Positions 9,690-19,655 are shown, counted from the stretch's first letter. The stretch: 64,000 nucleotides of DNA from CBDBND01 sp965262665 (GCA_965262665.1 CBDHFR010000002.1:744001-808000); one strand, 5' to 3'. Notes: a model not told the origin generated them from the sequence alone. Program-made: numbers and translations.

Positions 9690-10752
9690 ATCAAAATTAC
9701 ACGTTAAAGTTTAGTATTCTTCTGTTCAAACTTTTTGGTAGATTTAATGTGCTCTACAATTTATTTTTGAGTCCAAACTAAAGGGTGCGCACTCTCCGGG
9801 ATGGATCGATTACGTCATGTTGACCGATGAAAAAGCAACAACCGTGCTTGAACTGAATTCAGGGCCACAGGATGAGGCACAACTCCTCTCCCTTGCCGAA
9901 ACGGTTGGCAACATGGGGCATTGGTACTGGCACATCCAGTCCAATGCGATGTCCTGGTCTGATCAGGTTTTCTCTATTTTCGGGCGCGATCCAAAGACCT
10001 TCGAACCGAATCATACCGCTTTTCTGACCTCTATTCATCCGGAAGACCGCAATCGCATTCAAGCGCATTTTGATCAAGCTCGTAGGGATGGATCGAGCTT
10101 CGAGTTTGATGCCCGGATTATCACACCTGCTGAGGCAATCAGAAACATCATTGCCAAAGGGCAACCCGAAAGTGACGAAGCCGGCACGGTTGTTGCTGTT
10201 TTCGGTGTGGTGACGGATGTCACGATGCGTTCCGTACATTGCAAGCCGTTCGCGACCAGAAAGAGTTGCTGGATCTCGCAGCGCGCGTATCGGGACTAGG
10301 CCATTGGGCATGGGACCCGGATCACTCCTGTCTTGCTTTTTGCTCTGATTATTTGGCCCAGATGTTTGATGTCGATGCGGGCACGATGCTCAACCGTATT
10401 AAAGATCCATCGGACTTCTCGCAGTTCATCGATCAGATTGACAAAGAACGCTATGAAGCGTGTGTATCCCAGGCGTTGTCTGACAAATCTACTTATGAAA
10501 TTGAATACCGTTACAATGCGTCATCTGGCCTTTGTCATTTTAGGGAAATAGGTCAACCCCTCATTGATGAAGGTGGTTCCCTAACGCGCTACATCGCTAC
10601 AGTCCAGGACATCACCGAGGCCAAGAACCGGGAAGCGGAACTTGAAAGAGCCCGAAAAGAACTCGAGGTTCTGGTCGAGGCCAAAGATCAACGCGATTAT
10701 CACCTTGACATAAGGGTTGCAGCTTCCTATATTTAGGGCATAGGAGGTCGCG

Positions 10753-11607
10753 ATGACCAGCTTTTACGAGTTTCAGAAACAATATCCGAACGATGAGGCG
10801 TGCCTGAAACGCATCATGACAGAGCGTTATGGCGGTACAGAACTGGACTGCCCGAAGTGCGGCGTGTTCGGAAAATTCTACCGCATGACGAAGGACCGAG
10901 GGTATGTCTGCCAGCATTGCGGCCACCACCTGCATCCTACTGTTGGCACTCCCATGGAGCGGACACACTTGCCGTTGCACAAGTGGTTCTATGCCATGCA
11001 TCTGTTCTCTGTCTCGCGTCACGGTGTTGCCGCTAAGGAATTGGAGCGCCAGTTGGGCATTCCCTACAAGACGGCGTGGCGGATGGCGCACGAAATCCGC
11101 AAGTACATGGCAGAGGTTGATGGGGAAACGCCTCTTGGCGGCGATGTTGAGGCCGATGAAACCTATGTTGGTGGGCGTACTACTGGTGGGAAGCGTGGAC
11201 GCGGCGCACCTAATAAGACCGTAGTCTTTGGGATGCTGGAACGGGACGGCGATGTAATGGCGAACGTTGTCCCGAACGTTCGCAAAAAAACACTTCAGCC
11301 GATCATCAAAGGGAACGTCGAACAAGGAAGCACGGTCCATACCGACGAACTGAAATCCTACAGTGGGCTTTCCAAGGCCGGCTTCGAGCATGAAACGGTC
11401 AACCATGGGGCGGGTGAATATGTTGACGGCGATTGCCATGTTAACGGGATCGAGGGCTTTTGGGCGCGGTTGAAGCTGTCGATTCGTGGGACGCACGTTC
11501 ACGTGTCCCGGAAACACCTTCAGAAATACGTGAAGGAGTTTGAGTATCGCTACAATCGTCGGAAGCGGCCCGAAGCGATTTTCGGCGATCTGGTGGCGAG
11601 CCTCTAA
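10753..11607 (+). CDS. IS1595-family (ISXO2-like) transposase
   Basis: 284 residues from ATG 10753, preceded by AGGAGGTCGCG. An N-terminal zinc ribbon uses C33-x2-C36 and C53-x2-C56 (CPKCG, CQHCG). The DDE core begins at EADETYVGG, and later residues HTDELKSY and NGIEGFWARLK supply further acidic or polar catalytic positions; IS1595 proteins may use N or H in place of the last E. The C-terminus (YRYNRRKRPEAIF) is typical. No lesion seen, so the element may still be active. Confidence 0.93.
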   Translation: MTSFYEFQKQYPNDEACLKRIMTERYGGTELDCPKCGVFGKFYRMTKDRGYVCQHCGHHLHPTVGTPMERTHLPLHKWFYAMHLFSVSRHGVAAKELERQLGIPYKTAWRMAHEIRKYMAEVDGETPLGGDVEADETYVGGRTTGGKRGRGAPNKTVVFGMLERDGDVMANVVPNVRKKTLQPIIKGNVEQGSTVHTDELKSYSGLSKAGFEHETVNHGAGEYVDGDCHVNGIEGFWARLKLSIRGTHVHVSRKHLQKYVKEFEYRYNRRKRPEAIFGDLVASL

Positions 11608-11674
11608 GGACCATCGCTTCGAACAAGGCGTCGAAGCGCCGCCGCGCTTCTTCGGGAGGGAATGAGTCGCTCAT
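11441..11674 (-). CDS. IS1595 passenger gene: small protein overlapping the transposase end
   Basis: 77 residues starting at ATG 11674, overlapping the stop of the upstream passenger gene by four bases. The N-terminal 32 residues (FPPEEARRRFDALFEAMV) look like a genuine charged helix. The rest is antisense to the last 167 bases of the transposase gene and is serine and arginine rich, so the real protein may be shorter in other elements. No family assigned. The tight coupling with the membrane protein gene is the main support for it being expressed. Confidence 0.4.
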   Translation of the reverse strand: MSDSFPPEEARRRFDALFEAMVLRGSPPDRRKSLRAASDDCSDTQTPSRISEGVSGTRERASHESTASTAPKSPRSR

Positions 11675-12171
11675 AGGTAGACCTTCGCGCGCTCCGCGCG
11701 CAGAAACTCATACCACCCACGCAAAGACTCCGTGCTGGACACATCTATCATAGGCGGAATGCTTGGTCGCCGGTCCTTCATCATTCGCGCGCGTAGTAGG
11801 TCGACGTGGGCTTGTGTCTGTTCCTTCATGGCTTCTGGATTGCCAGGTCGCTTGGGATCTAGCGTTTCCGGCTTGTACGCCCCGGCGAGAAAGCCAAAAG
11901 TACTCTCTACCTGCTTGAAATACGCCATCTTGTACTCTCTACGCCGCTTGATCACTGGAGATACAACGGTTGCATGGAAAACCACTGCAATCACCAGCGC
12001 CGACAAAATGGGCCAGAAAAGGGGCGGAACGGCATCAAGCACGCCTCTTGCCCCCTGTTGAAGCTGTGCGCCGACTCCTGCCAGATAAGCCATGGCCGGG
12101 GTCGCGATAAGCCTTAAAACCGTATGCTCGGCGACCTTGCCGCCGAGCCATTTCAAGAATCGACCAGGCAT
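11671..12171 (-). CDS. IS1595 passenger gene: membrane-anchored hypothetical protein
   Basis: 166 residues, no family recognised. Two hydrophobic stretches sit in the first 70 residues (LRLIATPAMAYLAGVGA and FWPILSALVIAVVFHATVV), followed by a basic, probably cytoplasmic region (KRRREYKMAYF) and a helical tail. It starts only about 65 bp inside the right end of the element and runs against the transposase gene. Its stop overlaps the start of the 77-residue gene (ATGA), so the pair is translationally coupled. Lying inside the inverted repeats, it is cargo rather than host sequence. An anchor or partner role for the small protein is conjecture. Confidence 0.65.
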   Translation of the reverse strand: MPGRFLKWLGGKVAEHTVLRLIATPAMAYLAGVGAQLQQGARGVLDAVPPLFWPILSALVIAVVFHATVVSPVIKRRREYKMAYFKQVESTFGFLAGAYKPETLDPKRPGNPEAMKEQTQAHVDLLRARMMKDRRPSIPPMIDVSSTESLRGWYEFLRAERAKVYL

Positions 12172-12966
12172 TGCCTTCCAAAGGTGGCGCTAAGTGACGG
12201 AAATCGTAACTGCGCCGCGATCTTATGTCAAGGTGATATAGGCCAAGATCAATTGTTCTCTATTATTGGTCATGACTTAAAAAGTCCGTTCAATAATATC
12301 ATCGGCTTTGCCTCTTTGCTGTCCAGTTCAACAATTTCCCTTTCGCCAGATAAGGTGCAGGAATACGCCGGACTTATTCTTGAAGCGGCGGAAAATACCA
12401 ATGCACTTTTGGACACGCTTTTGGCTTGGGCTGCGGTTGAGAGCGGTGACTTACCTTACCGTCCCGGAATCTTGAGCATTACCGAGGCCTTCACAGATAG
12501 TATCCGGCCACTTACAACCCTAGCGCGGGAGAAGGGCGTCGCCATTGAGTCAAATATTAAAAAGCACCAAGTTCAAGCTGACCGGGATATGGTTCTGACC
12601 GTATTCCGGAACTTGATCAACAACGCTATTAAGTTTTGTGAGTCGGGTGATCGAATAGTCGTTACCGCTGCGCCTTACGAGGAAGCGCAAGATTATGTTC
12701 TTATCGCTGTCACTGATACCGGTATCGGAATGGATGCCGAAAAAATTAGCGCATTTATTGACGGCCGGCGGTTGCAAACAACGGCGGGAACAAGTGGAGA
12801 AACGGGGTCGGGTCTTGGTCTTCGAATTTGTCAAAACCTTATCCGACGTCATGGTGGAAACTTGTGGGTCGAATCTGATCCTGGTAAGGGATGTACCGTT
12901 CAGTTCATCCTGCCTACTACTTGAGATTCTAAAAGAATCGTCTCCATACCTTAAGCGGAACATTCT

Positions 12967-13581
12967 GTGACGGACCAATCCGCCCAGCCGGCTAACGCTG
13001 CATATCTAATTTGGGAAGATGCTGACCATGAAACGTGGTGGTTTGCGCGCAGCCATGATGAAGGTGCCATTTATATTATCGCCCGCGACTCTGTCACTGC
13101 TCATGTATTGCTTTTGTGCCAGCCCGATGGCAGCCAAACTTACAAAGTGATCGGTGCCGTTCCATTGCGTTCCGCCTCCGACTTAGACAGCGCAATCACT
13201 GAGGCAAAACGGTTGGGTGTTAAATGGATTGGCCATCAGAATGCGCCTGCAATGAAAAGTTCAGTTCGTCGGTGGCGCGCATTACGCTGGACAAAAATTG
13301 GTGCCAGGGAAGTACCACTTGCACTGGCCGCCCTATTTTTGGGTGCCCTGTTAGCGTTCTTTGTATCTGCGTTTTTTATCATGACCGATCTGACCGGTTG
13401 GACCATGGTTGTTGTCGGCACTCTTTTTGGCGCCTTGTTTGGTTGGGTTCTTAAGTGGATCGCCGACCGGAAACTGGCCAGTTTAACCGGCGCTATCGGG
13501 CGGTTCTTTACCGTGACCTGCAGCGCCGTTGTGGGCGCACTGGTGACGGTCTTTCTATTTTTATTTCTCTTTGGGTCTTAA
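12967..13581 (+). CDS. Hypothetical protein with soluble N-domain and C-terminal membrane segments
   Basis: 204 residues from GTG 12967; no family recognised. The first 100 residues are soluble and rich in aromatic residues (YLIWEDADHETWWFARS). A basic linker (SSVRRWRALRWTKIG) leads to three hydrophobic segments near residues 117-140, 143-163 and 180-202 with small-residue packing (VVVGTLFGALFGWVL). The gene lies 42 bases after the histidine kinase pseudogene and may have been its partner, but that is inference. Convergent with metH. Confidence 0.65.
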   Translation: MTDQSAQPANAAYLIWEDADHETWWFARSHDEGAIYIIARDSVTAHVLLLCQPDGSQTYKVIGAVPLRSASDLDSAITEAKRLGVKWIGHQNAPAMKSSVRRWRALRWTKIGAREVPLALAALFLGALLAFFVSAFFIMTDLTGWTMVVVGTLFGALFGWVLKWIADRKLASLTGAIGRFFTVTCSAVVGALVTVFLFLFLFGS

Positions 13582-13616
13582 CGGGCAGGCTAATTGATGC
13601 TGCGGCGCCACAGCAT

Positions 13617-16280
13617 TTAGGCGCTGGGATCATAGCTTAGATTGGGTGCCAACCATCGTTCGATGGTTTGAACCGCCATCCCTTTGCGCCTGGCGTAATC
13701 CTCAACCTGATCTTTCTCAATACGGCCAACACCAAAATACCGGCCATCCGGATGGCTGAAATACAGCCCCGACACTGATGCCGCCGGCCACATGGCATAG
13801 CTTTCTGTCAAGGCAACACCGGTGTTACGCTCGGCATCCAGCAACTCCCAGATCAGACCTTTTTCGGTGTGGTCCGGGCTGGCCGGATAGCCAGGAGCAG
13901 GGCGGATTCCCTGATACGATTCCGCAATCAGATCATCATTATTAATAGTTTCGTCTGGTGCGTATCCCCAAACTTCTTTTCTCACTTTTTCATGCATGCG
14001 TTCCGCAAACGCCTCGGCCAGTCGATCCGCGATCGCTTTCAGTAAAATGGCACTGTAGTCATCATGATTGGCTTCAAAGGCTTTGACATGCTCATCAATG
14101 CCGATGCCGGTCGTGACGACAAAAGCACCCACTGTATCAATGATTTCTGTCCCCCGTGGCGCCACGAAATCCGCGATTGCGAAATTGGCGCGACGATTTC
14201 CTTCTCGAGGCATCTGCTGGCGCAAAGTGTGGAGTGTGGTGATTGTCGTGGAGCGATTTTCATCACCATAAACCTCAATATCATCACCGACCGCATTGGC
14301 TGGCCATAGTCCGATAACAGCATTCGCTGTCAGCCATTGCTCGCCAATGACCCGTTGCAACATAGATTGCGCATCATTGAACAAAGACCGAGCTGTTTCC
14401 CCGACAACGGAGTCATCTAACAACGCCGGATACTTTCCTTTGAGTTCCCACGTGGCAAAAAACGGCGACCAATCGATACGTGTTGTCAGTTCTGCGAGGT
14501 CATAATTCTCGTAAACTGTGACACCATACTCTTTTGGATACGACGGTTGATAGGTCTTCCAGTCGCTCTTGTGGCGATTGGCGCGGGCATCCGCCAAAGA
14601 TAACCGTGTCTTTGTTTTTTGACCTCGCTCATGCGCCTCGCGCACCGACGCGTAGTCATTCTCAACCGAGGTAACAAAGTCGGCCTGCTTTGAGTCAGAC
14701 AACAAGTTACTGGCGACACCGACGGCGCGCGACGCATCGGTCACGTATACCGTTGGTCCTTCATATTTTGGTGCGATTTTGACAGCCGTATGAACCTTGG
14801 ACGTGGTCGCCCCGCCAATGAGAAGGGGTGTGGAGAACCCTTGCCGTGCCATTTCACTGGCGACGTATACCATTTCGTCCAAACTCGGAGTGATCAAACC
14901 GGAAAGACCTATGATATCGGCGTTCTCATTTTTTGCCGTTTCAAGTATTTTCTGGCATGGCACCATCACACCAAGATCAATGATGTCGAAGTTGTTACAT
15001 TGCAGTACGACGCCAACGATGTTTTTACCAATGTCATGGACATCGCCCTTTACAGTGGCCACGACAATCTTGCCCTTAGACCCAGAATCAGCTGTCGGAT
15101 TCTTTGCTTTCTCCGCCTCGATATACGGAATGAGGTGGGCCACGGCCTTTTTCATAACCCGAGCGCTTTTGACCACTTGCGGCAGAAACATTTTGCCCGA
15201 GCCGAAAAGGTCGCCCACCACGTTCATGCCGTCCATGAGCGGCCCTTCGATGACGGACAAGGGCTGGTCCGCTTGCTGGCGAGCTTCTTCCGTATCCTCT
15301 TCGATATAATCCGTTATGCCGTTGACGAGAGCATGGGACAGGCGCGTGTTAACGTCCTTCTCGCGCCAAGACAGATCGACCTCGCGCTTAGTTCCTTCGC
15401 CACGGTACTTCTCGGCAATCTCCAGCAGCCGGTCTGTCGCGTCATCACGCCGGTTGAGAATGACATCTTCAACGCTTTCTTTCAGGTCTGACGGAATGTC
15501 TGCATAAACGGCCAACTGCCCCGCGTTGACGATCCCCATATCCATGCCCGCCTGTATGGCGTGATAGAGAAAAACCGAATGCATCGCTTCGCGTACGCGG
15601 TCATTGCCGCGAAAGGAAAACGAAATATTGGATACGCCCCCAGAGACATGACAATGGGGCAATGTTTCCTTAATGCGGCGGGTTGCTTCGATGAAATCGG
15701 GGGCGTATCTGTTGTGTTCTTCGATGCCGGTGGCGACGGCAAAGATGTTCGGATCAAAGATGATATCTTCAGGCGGAAAGCCCGCCTTCTCGGTCAAGAC
15801 TTTGTATGATTGTGTGCAGATCTCAACTTTGCGGTCTGCCGAGTCAGCCTGGCCTTGCTCATCAAAGGCCATAACCACGACGGCTGCACCGTATCGCTTG
15901 ATCTTCCGCGCCTGCTCCAGAAAAGGAGCTTCGCCTTCTTTAAGGCTGATCGAGTTGACGATAGCCTTGCCTTGGACACACTTCAGCCCGGCTTCAATAA
16001 CCGACCATTTGGATGAGTCGATCATGATGGGCACGCGGCTGATATCGGGCTCAGAAGCGATGAGATTCAAAAAGCGGGTCATAGCCGCTTCGGAATCCAA
16101 CATGGCTTCGTCCATATTGATGTCAATAATCTGAGCGCCGTTCTCAACCTGCTGACGCGCCACATCAAGCGCCGCCTCATAGTCGTCATTCAGAATGAGT
16201 TTCTTGAACTTGGCTGACCCGGTGACGTTTGTGCGTTCGCCAATATTGACGAAAGTGGCGGAAGCGACCCCTTCCGTCAT
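13617..16280 (-). CDS. metH: Methionine synthase, folate/cobalamin/activation part
   Basis: 887 residues. The order is: a pterin-binding domain beginning FVNIGERTNVTGSAKF with IIDINMDEAMLD; a cobalamin cap and Rossmann domain with the base-off motif DVHDIGKNIVG (histidine is the lower Co ligand) and GLSGLITPSLDEM; and the C-terminal SAM-dependent reactivation domain with RPAPGYPASPDH. Together with the preceding gene it makes a full cobalamin-dependent methionine synthase, moving the methyl of 5-methyltetrahydrofolate to homocysteine. Its ATG overlaps the stop of the homocysteine-domain gene by four bases, so the two are coupled. The split layout is common in alphaproteobacteria and is not a lesion. 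Intact. Confidence 0.97.
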   Translation of the reverse strand: MTEGVASATFVNIGERTNVTGSAKFKKLILNDDYEAALDVARQQVENGAQIIDINMDEAMLDSEAAMTRFLNLIASEPDISRVPIMIDSSKWSVIEAGLKCVQGKAIVNSISLKEGEAPFLEQARKIKRYGAAVVVMAFDEQGQADSADRKVEICTQSYKVLTEKAGFPPEDIIFDPNIFAVATGIEEHNRYAPDFIEATRRIKETLPHCHVSGGVSNISFSFRGNDRVREAMHSVFLYHAIQAGMDMGIVNAGQLAVYADIPSDLKESVEDVILNRRDDATDRLLEIAEKYRGEGTKREVDLSWREKDVNTRLSHALVNGITDYIEEDTEEARQQADQPLSVIEGPLMDGMNVVGDLFGSGKMFLPQVVKSARVMKKAVAHLIPYIEAEKAKNPTADSGSKGKIVVATVKGDVHDIGKNIVGVVLQCNNFDIIDLGVMVPCQKILETAKNENADIIGLSGLITPSLDEMVYVASEMARQGFSTPLLIGGATTSKVHTAVKIAPKYEGPTVYVTDASRAVGVASNLLSDSKQADFVTSVENDYASVREAHERGQKTKTRLSLADARANRHKSDWKTYQPSYPKEYGVTVYENYDLAELTTRIDWSPFFATWELKGKYPALLDDSVVGETARSLFNDAQSMLQRVIGEQWLTANAVIGLWPANAVGDDIEVYGDENRSTTITTLHTLRQQMPREGNRRANFAIADFVAPRGTEIIDTVGAFVVTTGIGIDEHVKAFEANHDDYSAILLKAIADRLAEAFAERMHEKVRKEVWGYAPDETINNDDLIAESYQGIRPAPGYPASPDHTEKGLIWELLDAERNTGVALTESYAMWPAASVSGLYFSHPDGRYFGVGRIEKDQVEDYARRKGMAVQTIERWLAPNLSYDPSA

Positions 16281-17347
16281 GAAGCCAGCGCAAATGGTTC
16301 AAGGCCGGACAGGCGCAATTTACGGTCCACTTCGGGAATCTTGCGCGGAGGCTTATTAGCCACCGCCTTGGCAATGGCTCGAATGTGGTCCGGTGTTGTT
16401 CCGCAGCAGCCGCCCACCACATTAACAAGGCCATCGTCCGCCCAGGTTCCGATCAATGCTGCCATTTCGTCCGGCGTTTGGTCGTATTCGCCGAATTCGT
16501 TCGGCAAACCGGCGTTGGGATGGGTGCTGACATAGGTGTCGGCGATGCGGGACAATTCTGCCATATAAGGCCGCAGTTGTTCCGCGCCCAAAGCGCAATT
16601 CAGACCGACGGCAAATGGCTTCACATGACGGACAGAATGGAAAAATGCTTCCGTGGTTTGCCCCGACAAGGTCCGTCCCGATTGGTCTGTAATGGTTCCG
16701 GAAATCATCACCGGGACCCGAACTCCCAAAGCTTCAAAAACGTCTTCAATGGCAAACAAAGCGGCTTTGGCATTAAGGGTATCGAAGATGGTCTCAACCA
16801 GCAGCAAATCAACGTCGCCTTCAAGCAAACCTTCCGTCGCTTCTTGATAAGACTGTCTCAATTCGTCGAAAGACGTATTGCGTTTGCCTGGATCATTGAC
16901 ATCGGGGGAAATGGACGCCGTCCGGTTGGTTGGACCAAGTACGCCTGCCACGAACCGTGGGTGGTTCGGTGTTTTTGCCGAGTAGTCATCGCAGGCTTTG
17001 CGGGCGACGCGGGCTGATTCCAGGTTCATTTCCTTAGCGTAAGTCTCTAAGCCGTAGTCCGCCTGGGCGATTGATGTCGACGAGAATGTGTTGGTCTCTA
17101 AAATATCCGCGCCTGCCTCCAAATAAGCCCGGTGTATTTCCAGCAGGATGTCCGGCTGCGTTAGGCAGAGGAGGTCATGGTTTCCCTTCAGGTCCCGATC
17201 CCAGTCCTTAAAGCGGTCTCCCCGATACCCGGCTTCATCCAGACCATAGGACTGAATCATCGTCCCCATCGCCCCATCGAGCACGAGAATACGCTCGGCA
17301 ACGGCGGTGGAAAGGCGTTCAAGTCGGGCGTTACGATCGGTCGTCAT
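16277..17347 (-). CDS. metH: Methionine synthase, homocysteine-binding part
   Basis: 356 residues from ATG 17347. N-terminal LVLDGAMGTMIQSYGL is the start of the homocysteine S-methyltransferase barrel. The zinc ligands are visible in GLNCALG and VGGCCGTTPDHI. This polypeptide binds and activates homocysteine, and the partner gene downstream supplies folate, cobalamin and reactivation domains. I checked the roughly 170 bases upstream (17348-17517) for a SAM or SAH riboswitch and recognised none. Confidence 0.96.
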   Translation of the reverse strand: MTTDRNARLERLSTAVAERILVLDGAMGTMIQSYGLDEAGYRGDRFKDWDRDLKGNHDLLCLTQPDILLEIHRAYLEAGADILETNTFSSTSIAQADYGLETYAKEMNLESARVARKACDDYSAKTPNHPRFVAGVLGPTNRTASISPDVNDPGKRNTSFDELRQSYQEATEGLLEGDVDLLLVETIFDTLNAKAALFAIEDVFEALGVRVPVMISGTITDQSGRTLSGQTTEAFFHSVRHVKPFAVGLNCALGAEQLRPYMAELSRIADTYVSTHPNAGLPNEFGEYDQTPDEMAALIGTWADDGLVNVVGGCCGTTPDHIRAIAKAVANKPPRKIPEVDRKLRLSGLEPFALAS

Positions 17348-17517
17348 GGCGAGTGTCTTTTCACAAAAAGCTTAGGGTTCTGGCGCAAATTCTGCCCTGG
17401 TGTAAAGAATTCGGACGCCTGATGCAAACGGTGCGTTCGTCTCAACAGGCTTTAACTTAAACACGTGCTGTCCCTATTATTTGCCCAATCGCGAGTCCCC
17501 GAAACAGGAGAACCGTC

Positions 17518-18102
17518 ATGCCTCAGCCATCACATGTCATGGCTCTGAAAACCCCGACCCCTGACGATCTAGACGCTACATTGGATGACGGGATGAAAAA
17601 GTATCTCCGGGTGTGCAAAGAGAAGCTTGGCATCGTTCCAAATGTGCTGCTGTCTTATGCGTCCCGGCCTGAGAAACTCAAGACATTCGTGTCCTTCTAC
17701 AATGAGTTAATGCTCGGAGACAGCGGCTTGAGCAAGCTCGAACGGGAAATGATTGCGGTCGTGGTTTCGTCAACCAATCATTGTTTTTACTGCGTCGTGG
17801 CCCATGGTCAGGCGGTGAGGGAGTTGTCAGACGATTCCGAGTTGGGAGAGATGTTGGCCATCAATTACCGAGTGGCCGAGCTAGAACCGCGGCATCGGGC
17901 AATGTTGGATTTTGCGTACAAGCTCACGGCGACACCCAGCATGATCGAGGATGCGGATAGAGAGAGCCTGCGAGCGGTAGGTTTCTCTGATGATGAGATA
18001 TTCGACATTGCGGATACGGCCGGATTCTTCAATATGTCCAATCGCGTCGCAACCGGCGTTGATATGATGCCTAACCGGGAATACCACTCCCGTAATCGAT
18101 GA
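17518..18102 (+). CDS. AhpD-like (CMD-fold) peroxidase-related protein
   Basis: 194 residues from ATG 17518 after ACAGGAG. The CxxC...H site is C89-F-Y-C92 with H96 in NHCFYCVVAHG, the redox motif of alkylhydroperoxidase AhpD and the carboxymuconolactone decarboxylase fold. The length and N-terminal helices fit the uncharacterised peroxidase-related family. Such proteins reduce peroxides through the cysteine pair; donor and substrate are unknown. It lies 45 bases before gabD on the same strand and may once have been co-transcribed with it. Confidence 0.85.
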   Translation: MPQPSHVMALKTPTPDDLDATLDDGMKKYLRVCKEKLGIVPNVLLSYASRPEKLKTFVSFYNELMLGDSGLSKLEREMIAVVVSSTNHCFYCVVAHGQAVRELSDDSELGEMLAINYRVAELEPRHRAMLDFAYKLTATPSMIEDADRESLRAVGFSDDEIFDIADTAGFFNMSNRVATGVDMMPNREYHSRNR

Positions 18103-18147
18103 TGACCAACAGCCTATCAACGTGCTGATTTAACAAGGGACGTAACA

Positions 18148-19609
18148 ATGTACTTGCAAGATGCAAATCTTCTAAAGGACAAGACCTATATAGGCGGTCA
18201 ATGGGCTCCAGGCGCGACCGGAGACACGTTTGACGTGACCAATCCAGCGACTGGCGACGTCATTGTATCGGTCGCGGATTGCAGAAAAGGTGATGCCGAA
18301 GCAGCAGTCGAAGCAGCTGAACAGGCGTTACCGGGCTGGCGACAAAAAACAGCTAAAGAACGTGCGGTTATTCTCCGCCGCTGGTTCGATCTCATGATGG
18401 AGAGTCAAGAGGATCTCGCCGTCTTGATGACGGCGGAACAGGGCAAACCTCTCAAGGAATCAAGAGGGGAAATTGCTTACGGCGGAAGTTTCATCGAATG
18501 GTTCGCGGAAGAGGGAAAAAGGGCCTACGGCGAAGTGATTCCATCGCATCAAGCTGATAAACGGATCGTTGTCCTCAAACAACCCGTCGGTGTGGTCGGA
18601 GCCATCACTCCCTGGAATTTCCCCAATGCCATGATCGCGCGCAAAGCCGGACCAGCTTTAGCTGCTGGGTGCACATTTGTTGTTAAACCAGCGGCATTGA
18701 CACCGTTGTCCGCGCTCGCATTGGCCGAATTAGGACAGAGGGCAGGTATACCGGATGGTGTGCTCAATATTGTTCCAGTATCCAAAGCGGCCGCGATCGG
18801 CGATGTCCTGACCGGCCACCCCGCTGTCCGGAAGTTCACCTTTACTGGGTCCACGGGTGTCGGAAAACGTCTCATCGCGCAATGTGCCGGCTCGGTCAAA
18901 AAAAGTATCGATGGAGCTTGGTGGTAACGCGCCGTTTATCGTGTTTGACGATGCCGATCTGGATGCGGCGGTTGCAGGGGCAATTGCATAAAAATACCGC
19001 AACACAGGTCAGACCTGCGTGTGCGCCAACCGCTTTCTCGTTCAGGACACTGTTTACGACGTCCTCGCTGCCAAGCTGGCCACAGCAGTGGCCACGCTCA
19101 AAGTCGGTAATGGCCTTGAAGACGACGTCGATCAGGGTCCTCTCATTGATGAAGCGGCGCTGGAAAAGGTGGAGGCACTAGTGGCGAACGCCACGGCTGG
19201 AGGTGCGCAGGTGATGGCTGGTGGTGCACGCCATGCCCTTGGCCGAACCTACTATCAGCCAACCCTGTTGACCGAAGTGACCGCGGACATGGACATGGCC
19301 CGGGAAGAGATCTTCGGGCCCGTGGCGCCACTGTTTCGGTTTTCCACAGAAGAAGACGCTATCGCCTTGGCCAATGACACGGAATTTGGCCTCGCCGCCT
19401 ATTTCTATGGCCGGGATATAGGGAGAATTTGGCGGGTCGCGGAGTCGCTAGAATATGGCATGGTGGGGATCAATGAGGGCATTATCTCCACTGAAGTGGC
19501 GCCTTTTGGTGGTGTTAAGGAGTCCGGGATCGGCCGCGAAGGATCTCATTACGGTCTCGAAGAATTCATGGAAATCAAGTACTTACTGATGGGAGGGTTA
19601 TCGTCTTGA
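18148..19609 (+). pseudogene. gabD: Succinate-semialdehyde dehydrogenase-like ALDH, double lesion
   Basis: Reconstructed length is 486 residues. Intact parts include GVVGAITPWNFPNAMIARK and GSTGVGKRLIAQCA in the first frame, and MELGGNAPFIVFDDADLDAA (catalytic Glu) and GQTCVCANRFLVQ (catalytic Cys) in the second. Lesion one is an A run of seven instead of six at about 18899-18905, shifting the frame. Lesion two is a TAA at 18989-18991 where relatives have a serine before KYRNTGQ (TCA to TAA). Either kills the enzyme, as both precede the catalytic cysteine. The enzyme oxidises succinate semialdehyde, or a related aldehyde, with NAD(P). Confidence 0.92.
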
Positions 19610-19655
19610 GACTTTTAGTTTCGGTTAAAAACATAATAAGCCCCAACCTTATTAC

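Larger units (their letters stand above)
10692..12239 (+). mobile_element. IS1595-family element with two passenger genes
   Basis: About 1548 bp. A perfect 17-bp inverted repeat (TATCACCTTGACATAAG) lies at 10698-10714 and 12222-12238. The flanks carry a direct repeat, AGGCCAAAGATCAA (10678-10691) and the same with one A fewer (12240-12252), and excising one copy plus the element restores the kinase frame. That suggests a 14-bp duplication, longer than the 8 bp usual for the family. Besides the transposase, the element carries two minus-strand genes (11671-12171 and 11441-11674). Confidence 0.85.
9817..12924 (+). pseudogene. PAS-PAS sensor histidine kinase, frameshifted and split by IS1595
   Basis: Reconstructed length is about 515 residues. 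A first PAS domain (GNMGHWYWHIQSN) runs to about 10232, where a one-base deletion shifts the frame. A second PAS (SGLGHWAWDPDHS) continues to 10691, where the IS1595 element is inserted. The kinase core resumes at 12253: LVEAKDQ joins LFSIIGHDLKSPFNN exactly. The core keeps the H-box (IIGHDLKSP), N-box (FRNLINNAIKF), G1 (DTGIGMD) and G2 (GSGLGLRI). No transmembrane segment is visible, so it was probably a soluble sensor. No response regulator gene is adjacent. Two lesions make it non-functional as a full-length kinase. Confidence 0.92.

Noticed and set aside
13590..13612. Hairpin between the 204-residue gene and metH as a bidirectional terminator
   Set aside because: The stem (ATGCTG/CAGCAT) is mismatched inside and has no T run on either strand.
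14790..15491. 233-codon plus-strand ORF within metH
   Set aside because: Antisense to a conserved, intact gene; no ribosome site or family match.
17348..17517. Possible SAM or SAH riboswitch before metH
   Set aside because: I looked for the known SAM-II and SAH core motifs on the minus strand and saw none.
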